From: Oscillospiraceae bacterium
GTDB taxonomy: Bacteria > Bacillota_A > Clostridia > Oscillospirales > Oscillospiraceae
Assembly (NCBI GenBank): GCA_902795095.1
Contig: CADBKB010000094.1
Coordinates: forward strand, 1-5,680
Length of the DNA stretch: 5,680 bases
Reading direction: 5' to 3'
In this document: in pieces, positions 1 through 4,547 of the stretch
How the letters are laid out: the number at the start of each line of letters is the position of its first letter
Numbering within the stretch: the first letter of the stretch is position 1
Made by a program: the position numbers and the translations under genes
Notes under the pieces: generated by a model
What the model saw: only the letters and a program-made list of their open reading frames with translations
Database searches by the model: none
What the model was told of the DNA's origin: nothing

Positions 1-19
1 AAACGGTTTGATTGAACGC

Positions 20-46
20 GAAAGGAAACCCTGACGGTTTCCTTTC
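20..46. repeat. Perfect 11-bp inverted repeat (hairpin) of unknown role
   Basis: Bases 20-30 (GAAAGGAAACC) are exactly complementary to 36-46 (GGTTTCCTTTC), with a 5-base loop at 31-35. Neither side is followed by a convincing run of T: on the plus strand the stem is followed by acactatcc, on the minus strand by gcgttcaatc. It is therefore not a clear intrinsic terminator. It could be a weak terminator or 3' stabilising hairpin for a gene lying left of the window, or an RNA structure in read-through transcripts. The stem is plainly visible in the sequence; its function is not. Confidence 0.5.
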
Positions 47-82
47 ACACTATCCTTCCCTCCGATTCTTGAAGTCTTCTGA

Positions 83-105
83 GTTTTTTGACAGTCTCAA
101 AAAAC
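83..105. repeat. 9-bp inverted repeat overlapping the terminator stem
   Basis: Bases 83-91 (GTTTTTTGA) are perfectly complementary to 97-105 (TCAAAAAAC), around a 5-base loop at 92-96. The right arm shares its A-run with the left arm of the adjacent terminator hairpin (100-127), so in RNA the two stems cannot both form fully. The stem is mostly A-T and much weaker than the GC-rich terminator. It may be only a by-product of A and T runs, or an alternative fold that modulates termination of plus-strand transcripts arriving from the left. Confidence 0.4.
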
Positions 106-128
106 CGGAGCCGAGGCTCCGGTTTTTG
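99..128 (-). terminator. Bidirectional intrinsic terminator of the gltX-gntR unit
   Basis: A 12-bp stem pairs 100-111 with 116-127 around a 4-base loop (CGAG, 112-115). Its core is CCGGAGC/GCTCCGG, extended by A-T pairs. Read on the minus strand, the stem starts one base after the regulator's TAA stop and ends in six T, the classic Rho-independent form. Read on the plus strand, it ends in TTTTTGTT, so it should also stop transcripts entering from the left. This closes the minus-strand transcription unit and shields it from antisense read-through. Confidence 0.9.
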
Positions 129-809
129 TTATCTTGTCGGCTCGTCCAGATAGAGCAGAAAATCGTAGTGCTCGTTGACGGCTTCGATGGCTGTGTGCAT
201 GTCCTTGGCGCAGATGGCTCGGTAGAGCTTGACGTGGATCTGAACCAGCTCGTCCCAGTTTTCAAAATAGAAGGTGTCGTCCAGCAGATTGCGGTTTGTG
301 CCCATGAACTGCGCCAGGGCGCGGTTCAGGCTGATGACCAGCTGATCGCCGGCGGCGGTGAGCAGCAGATCGTGGAACTCCGTATCGGCACGGCGGTCGC
401 CGTGGGCGGAGGCCATCATCCTGGCAAGGCACAGGTAGAGCATCTGACGCTCGCGCTCGGTGATATTCTCCAGGATCGCCGGAACCGACTGCAGCTCGAT
501 GCTGCGGCGCAGACGGTGGACGTCGGAGTATTTCAGCTGATTGAGCAGCAGCATCAGAGAGAAGATGTCGGTGAACCCGCGGGTGACGTCGTGGCTCAGC
601 CGATAACCGCCGCTGGTATCCTGGGTGAGCAGGCCGAACATCTCCAGCAGATGCATGGCCTCCCGCAGGGAGGGAACGCTGAAGCTCAGGGTCGCGGCGA
701 GCTCTTCCTCCGGCGGCAGGCGGCTGCCGTCATGCAGCTCGCCGGTGCGCAGGGATTTCTTCAGATAGGCTAAAAGCGCCTGATAATGTCGCTGGGTAAA
801 CTGGTTCAT
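129..809 (-). CDS. GntR/FadR-type transcriptional regulator with FCD ligand domain
   Basis: This 226-residue protein has the size and order of the FadR subfamily of GntR regulators. Residues about 7-72 form the winged helix (LPPEEELA at 31-38, LREAM at 48-52, wing near 65-72). Residues about 88-220 form the all-helical FCD effector domain. D142, H146, H192 and H214 fit the Asp plus three His set with which many FCD proteins bind a metal that helps hold a carboxylate ligand. The start ATG follows GAGG with 5 bases between. The gene begins 12 bases after the gltX stop and is very probably co-transcribed with it. An oddity is that E35 and V45 occupy positions normally held by DNA-contacting arginines in FadR, while R49 is kept. 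Such proteins are cytosolic dimers that usually repress metabolic genes in response to an organic acid. The ligand and operator here cannot be told. Family assignment is firm; role is unknown. Confidence 0.88.
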   Translation of the reverse strand: MNQFTQRHYQALLAYLKKSLRTGELHDGSRLPPEEELAATLSFSVPSLREAMHLLEMFGLLTQDTSGGYRLSHDVTRGFTDIFSLMLLLNQLKYSDVHRLRRSIELQSVPAILENITERERQMLYLCLARMMASAHGDRRADTEFHDLLLTAAGDQLVISLNRALAQFMGTNRNLLDDTFYFENWDELVQIHVKLYRAICAKDMHTAIEAVNEHYDFLLYLDEPTR

Positions 810-821
810 AGAGACCTCAGA

Positions 822-2306
822 TCATCGGGAGCGCAGCAGATCAATGCCGCGGCGAATGCGGGACAGGGATTCTTCCTTGCCGAGGATGGAGCACAGGTCG
901 GTGGCGCCGCCGGGGGTGGATTGCCGCCCGGACACGGCCACGCGCACAGGCCACAGGACCACGGAATTCTTCACCTCCAGGCGCTGGGCCAGGCCGGTGA
1001 GACATTCGTACAGGCCTTCATTGGACCAGTCCGCCTGGGCCTCCAGCGCCGGAAGCGCCGCCTCCAGGGCGGAGAGGCTGTTGTCCAGATTGGCCTTGGA
1101 TTTTTTGTGGATATACAGCTCGAGCTCGTATTTCGGCAGGGCCTGCAGGAAATCCACCTTTTCCGGAATTTCGGAGAGGATCTCGCAGCGGGGCTGGATC
1201 AGGGCGCTGACCCGGCGCAGATCTATGGCGGGATCGGAGATCGCCTGCCGCAGCCAGGGCTCCGCCATGGCATAGAAAGCCTCGGGCTCGAGCTTCTTGA
1301 TATACTCCGCGTTCATCCAGCGCAGCTTGACAATGTCAAACACCGCGGGGGATTTGGAGATGCCGCCGATGTCGAAGACCTCCGCCAGTTCGCTGAGGGT
1401 GAAGAACTCCCGCTCGGACAGCTCGCCCCGGGGAGACCAGCCAAGCAGGGCCACATAGTTGAGCACCGCCTCGGTGAGGAAGCCCTGGGCAATCAGATCC
1501 TCAAAGCTGGGGTCGCCGTGACGCTTGGACATCTTATGCTGGGCGTCACGCATGACGGGGCTGCAGTGAACGTAGGTGGGGATCGGCCAGCCGTAGGCCT
1601 CGTAGAGCAGGTTGTACTTCGGCGCGGAGGAGAGATACTCGCTGCCGCGGACCACATGGGTGATGCCCATGAGGTGATCGTCGATGACATTGGCAAAGTT
1701 ATAGGTGGGCAGACCGTCGGATTTCAGCAGGATCTGATCCTCCAGCTCGCTGTTGTCCACGGTGATATCGCCGAAGGAGGCGTCGTGGAAGGTGGTGGAG
1801 CCGGACTGGGGGATCTTCTGACGGATGACGTAGGGCTCGCCCGCCGCGATGCGCTCGCGGACCACCTCCTCGGGAAGGGAGGGGCAGTCGCACACATGCT
1901 TGACGATGGCCTTGCCTTCGGTCGGCTCCTCGTCCTGCTTCTGGCAGAAGCAGTGGTAGGCGCCGCCGCGGGCGACCAGAAGCTCGGCGTACTTGCCGTA
2001 GAGATCACGCCGCTGGGACTGGATATAGGGACCCACCGGGCCGCCGACGTCGGGGCCTTCGTCGTGGGTCAGGCCGCACTTGGCCAGGGTATTGTAGATC
2101 ACGTCCACAGCGCCATCCACATAGCGGCCCTGGTCGGTATCCTCGATGCGCAGGATGAAGGTGCCGTTCTGGGCCTTGGCGATCAGCCAGGTATACAGGG
2201 CGGTGCGCAGGTTGCCGATGTGCATATAGCCTGTGGGACTCGGGGCGAAACGGGTGCGGACGCCCCCGACGGGGATCCGCGCTTCCATCTGTTCAAAAAA
2301 ATCCAT
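822..2306 (-). CDS. gltX: Glutamyl-tRNA synthetase
   Basis: This class I aminoacyl-tRNA synthetase attaches glutamate to tRNA-Glu using ATP, in the cytosol. At 494 residues it is close to the usual bacterial length (about 470-490). The Rossmann catalytic domain opens with RFAPSPTGYMHIGN (residues 19-32), holding the HIGH-type signature at 29-32 as HIGN. The second signature is KMSKR at 258-262, within HKMSKRHGD. C119, C121, C139 and C141 form a CxC...CxC pair in the insertion region, where E. coli GluRS binds zinc. The C-terminal third (about 340-494) is the helical anticodon-binding part. The start is fixed by AGGAGG ending 7 bases before the ATG; M7 has no comparable site. The gene is first in a two-gene unit with the GntR/FCD regulator and diverges from trpS. 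Whether it also misacylates tRNA-Gln (non-discriminating type, with GatCAB) cannot be decided from this window. Confidence 0.97.
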   Translation of the reverse strand: MDFFEQMEARIPVGGVRTRFAPSPTGYMHIGNLRTALYTWLIAKAQNGTFILRIEDTDQGRYVDGAVDVIYNTLAKCGLTHDEGPDVGGPVGPYIQSQRRDLYGKYAELLVARGGAYHCFCQKQDEEPTEGKAIVKHVCDCPSLPEEVVRERIAAGEPYVIRQKIPQSGSTTFHDASFGDITVDNSELEDQILLKSDGLPTYNFANVIDDHLMGITHVVRGSEYLSSAPKYNLLYEAYGWPIPTYVHCSPVMRDAQHKMSKRHGDPSFEDLIAQGFLTEAVLNYVALLGWSPRGELSEREFFTLSELAEVFDIGGISKSPAVFDIVKLRWMNAEYIKKLEPEAFYAMAEPWLRQAISDPAIDLRRVSALIQPRCEILSEIPEKVDFLQALPKYELELYIHKKSKANLDNSLSALEAALPALEAQADWSNEGLYECLTGLAQRLEVKNSVVLWPVRVAVSGRQSTPGGATDLCSILGKEESLSRIRRGIDLLRSR

Positions 2307-2313
2307 GGAAATG

Positions 2314-2319
2314 CCTCCT
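2314..2319 (-). promoter_or_regulatory. Shine-Dalgarno site of gltX
   Basis: The minus strand reads AGGAGG, a perfect match to the anti-Shine-Dalgarno core, 7 bases before the ATG at 2306-2304. It decides the start in favour of this ATG over the in-frame Met at residue 7. Confidence 0.9.
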
Positions 2320-2335
2320 GATTTTATTCCAGATT

Positions 2336-2365
2336 ATTTTACATTTCTTTGGGTGGGAATGTCAA
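2336..2365 (-). promoter_or_regulatory. Sigma-A-type promoter of gltX
   Basis: The minus strand carries a consensus -35 box TTGACA (2365-2360), an 18-base spacer and TAAAAT (2341-2336) as the -10. Transcription would start near 2329, giving a leader of only about 20 bases before the gltX ATG. That leaves no room for a T-box or other long riboswitch. The -35 lies 7 bases from the -35 of the divergent trpS promoter. Confidence 0.8.
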
Positions 2366-2372
2366 TGATTAG

Positions 2373-2401
2373 TTGCCATTTTTATTAAAATGTGATATGA
2401 T
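2373..2401 (+). promoter_or_regulatory. Sigma-A-type promoter of trpS
   Basis: A -35 box TTGCCA (2373-2378) is followed by an optimal 17-base spacer and TATGAT (2396-2401), one mismatch from consensus. TGA just before the -10 (2393-2395) fits an extended -10 (TGn). The predicted start is near 2408, giving a leader of about 34 bases with no T-box and no attenuator hairpin. GAGGTG at 2430-2435 lies 6 bases before the trpS ATG and serves as its ribosome site. Confidence 0.82.
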
Positions 2402-2406
2402 ACACA
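2391..2406. promoter_or_regulatory. Possible CRP/FNR-like operator over the trpS -10 (tentative)
   Basis: The bases TGTGATATGATACACA have the spacing of a CRP-type palindrome (TGTGA, six bases, TCACA) with one mismatch in the right half-site. The site overlaps the extended -10 of trpS, so a bound protein would block transcription. Much of the match comes from the -10 itself, and AT-rich sequence yields such half-sites by chance, so this is only a candidate. Confidence 0.2.
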
Positions 2407-2441
2407 GGATTGAGACTAAATACACATGCGAGGTGTGATTT

Positions 2442-3434
2442 ATGAACGAGAAAAAAAGGATTTTCAGCGGTATTCAGCCCAGCGGCGATCTGACTCTGGG
2501 CTCGTATATGGGCGCCATCAAGAACTGGGTCGCCCTCCAGGACGAGTATGACTGCCTGTACTGCATCGTGGATATGCACGCCATCACCGTGCGGCAGGAT
2601 CCGCCCGCCCTGCGGCGCCGCACCCTTGAGCAGCTCTCCCAGTATATCGCCTGCGGTCTGGACCCGAAGAAGAACATCCTGTTCATCCAGAGCCATGTGC
2701 GCCAGCACGCGGAGCTGAGCTGGGTGCTGGGCTGCTATACGCAGTTCGGCGAGCTCAGCCGCATGACCCAGTTCAAGGATAAGTCCAAGAAGCACGCCGA
2801 CAATATCACCGCCGGCCTGTTCACCTATCCCGTGCTCATGGCGGCGGATATCCTGCTGTATCAGGCGGATCTGGTGCCCGTGGGCCAGGATCAGAAGCAG
2901 CACGTGGAGCTCTGCCGCGACATCGCCAACCGCTTCAACGGCCTGTATTCCGATACCTTCACCCTGCCCGAGCCCTTCATCCCCAAGATGGGCACCCGCA
3001 TCATGAGCCTGGGCGATCCCATGAGCAAGATGTCCAAGTCCGATCCAGAGGGCTGCGTGTTCCTCATGGATAAGCCCGAGGATATCATGCGCAAGTTCAA
3101 GCGCGCGGTCACCGACTGCGACGCCGCCGTCCGCTTCGACAAGGACGCCAAGCCCGGCATCTCCAATCTGCTGGCCATCTACTGCACCGCCACCGGCAAG
3201 ACCATCGAGGAGGCCGAGGCGGAGTTCGAGGGCCAGGGCTACGGCGTGTTCAAGCCCGCCGTGGGCGAGGCCGTGGTGGAGCTGCTGCGGCCCATCCGTG
3301 AGCAGGCGACCCAGCTCATGGGCGACAAGGCCTACCTCGAGAGCATCTATAAGGAAGGCGCCGAGCGGGCAAGCTATCTTGCCGAGAAGACCCTGCGTAA
3401 GGTCTATAAGAAGGTGGGCTTCGTCGCCCGCTGA
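2442..3434 (+). CDS. trpS: Tryptophanyl-tRNA synthetase
   Basis: This class I aminoacyl-tRNA synthetase charges tRNA-Trp with tryptophan in the cytosol, acting as a dimer. Its 330 residues match the compact bacterial family and resemble the Bacillus enzyme throughout. FSGIQPSG (8-15) and TLGS (18-21, the HIGH equivalent) start the Rossmann fold. The tryptophan pocket is in YPVLMAADILLY (129-140), where D136 matches the Asp that reads the indole nitrogen. VPVGQDQKQH (145-154) is the conserved GxDQ region and KMSKS lies at 196-200. The C-terminal half carries the usual KPGISNLL motif. The start is supported by GAGGTG 6 bases upstream and by a strong promoter. It is first in a plus-strand run with tagO- and mnaA-like genes, with 30 bases and no terminator before the next gene. 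No T-box leader is present, although Firmicute trpS genes often have one. Confidence 0.97.
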   Translation: MNEKKRIFSGIQPSGDLTLGSYMGAIKNWVALQDEYDCLYCIVDMHAITVRQDPPALRRRTLEQLSQYIACGLDPKKNILFIQSHVRQHAELSWVLGCYTQFGELSRMTQFKDKSKKHADNITAGLFTYPVLMAADILLYQADLVPVGQDQKQHVELCRDIANRFNGLYSDTFTLPEPFIPKMGTRIMSLGDPMSKMSKSDPEGCVFLMDKPEDIMRKFKRAVTDCDAAVRFDKDAKPGISNLLAIYCTATGKTIEEAEAEFEGQGYGVFKPAVGEAVVELLRPIREQATQLMGDKAYLESIYKEGAERASYLAEKTLRKVYKKVGFVAR

Positions 3435-3464
3435 CACTAACGCGTGAGAAAGGTTTGAGTCTTT

Positions 3465-4547
3465 ATGACGCCTCAACTTCATTTTGCCCTGTGGATCCTG
3501 GCGGCGGTCCTGGTGGCGGCGGTGCTGTCCTATGCGGCCACCCCCCTGGTCAAGAAGCTGGCCGTCAGCGTGGGAGCCATGGACGTGCCCAAGGACAACC
3601 GGCGCATGCACAAGGTGCCCATTCCCCGGCTGGGCGGCCTGGCCATCTTTGTGGCCTTCGTCGTCACGGTGCTGATCTTCGCTGAGATCGACCGGGAAAT
3701 GCGCGGCATCCTCATCGGCTCTCTGCTCATTGTCATCCTGGGCGTGATGGACGACATCTACACCCTGCGCGCGCTGCCCAAGTTTCTGGTGCAGATCCTG
3801 GCCGCGGTGGTGGTGGTGCTCTACGGCTGCCGGATCGAGTTCATCTCCAATCCCGTGCTCACCAGCGCGGCTACATATCTGCATCTGAACAGCATCGTCT
3901 CCGTGGTAGTCACCATCGTCTGGATCGTGGCCATCACCAATGCCGTCAACTTCATCGACGGGCTCGACGGCCTGGCCGTGGGCGTGTCCGGCATCTCCGC
4001 GGCCACCATGCTGGTGGTCTCCATCCTGGTGGCGGAGCAGAATGTGGCAGTGATCATGGCGGCTCTGTTCGGAGCCTGCCTGGGCTTCATCCCCTATAAC
4101 TTCAATCCCGCCAAGATCTTCATGGGCGATACCGGGTCCACCTTCCTGGGCTTCATCCTGGCCACCATGTCCATCCAGGGCCTGTTCAAGCTCTACGCGA
4201 TCATTTCCTTCGCGGTGCCCTTCCTGATCCTGGGCATTCCCATTTTCGATATCTGCTTCGCCGTCATCCGCCGCCTGGCCCGGGGCCAGAACCCCATGAC
4301 CGCGGATCGGGAGCATGTGCACCATCGGCTGATCGACATGGGCTTCAACCAGAAGCAGGCGGTCATGATCACCTATATGCTCACCGCCTTGCTGGGTCTG
4401 GCTGCCGTGGTGCTCACCAGCTCCGGCGAGGTCAAGGCGCTGCTGCTGCTCGGATCGATTTTCATCGTCGGCGGCATCGGCTTCTGGACCATCTTCAGCA
4501 GCAGAAAAGAGAAACCCGAACCGGAGGAACCCCATGAAGACAATTAA
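3465..4547 (+). CDS. tagO: Undecaprenyl-phosphate GlcNAc-1-phosphate transferase (TagO/WecA family)
   Basis: This integral membrane enzyme of the MraY/WecA family should transfer GlcNAc-1-P from UDP-GlcNAc to undecaprenyl phosphate on the inner face of the membrane. That is the first step of teichoic acid and many other surface glycans. Its 360 residues contain about 10-11 hydrophobic segments. Family motifs are RRMHKVPIPRLGG (46-58), the Mg-binding DD pair (D96-D97), NAVNFIDGLDGLA (159-171), FMGDTGS (219-225) and HVHHRL (284-289). The last is the His-rich cytosolic motif that separates WecA/TagO-like enzymes from MraY. The C-terminus is a short charged cytosolic tail. The ATG has only a modest site (AAAGG, 11 bases upstream). 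The gene sits 30 bases after trpS and overlaps the following epimerase gene by 14 bases, which supports co-transcription and a shared pathway. The symbol reflects the Gram-positive naming; the exact polymer made is unknown. Confidence 0.92.
   Translation: MTPQLHFALWILAAVLVAAVLSYAATPLVKKLAVSVGAMDVPKDNRRMHKVPIPRLGGLAIFVAFVVTVLIFAEIDREMRGILIGSLLIVILGVMDDIYTLRALPKFLVQILAAVVVVLYGCRIEFISNPVLTSAATYLHLNSIVSVVVTIVWIVAITNAVNFIDGLDGLAVGVSGISAATMLVVSILVAEQNVAVIMAALFGACLGFIPYNFNPAKIFMGDTGSTFLGFILATMSIQGLFKLYAIISFAVPFLILGIPIFDICFAVIRRLARGQNPMTADREHVHHRLIDMGFNQKQAVMITYMLTALLGLAAVVLTSSGEVKALLLLGSIFIVGGIGFWTIFSSRKEKPEPEEPHEDN
4523..4527 (+). promoter_or_regulatory. Shine-Dalgarno site of the epimerase gene, inside the upstream gene
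   Basis: GGAGG lies 6 bases before the ATG at 4534, within the last codons of the tagO-like gene. It fixes the start of the epimerase and fits translational coupling across the 14-base overlap. Confidence 0.85.

Noticed and set aside
12..773. A 253-codon plus-strand frame opposite the regulator
   Set aside because: It starts with TTG without a ribosome site, runs straight through the terminator hairpin, and mirrors a well-supported regulator gene.
786..2321. A 511-codon open frame on the plus strand opposite gltX
   Set aside because: It is antisense to a certain gltX, has a Gly/Leu/Gln-rich composition without domains, and has no promoter or ribosome site of its own.
2421..2439. A small CACA/TGTG hairpin that would hold the trpS ribosome site
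   Set aside because: The stem is only 4 base pairs with a 7-base loop, too weak to argue for translational control.
3435..3464. A possible terminator or promoter between trpS and the tagO-like gene
   Set aside because: The 30 bases contain no stable stem with a T-run and no paired -35/-10 boxes, so read-through is the simpler reading.
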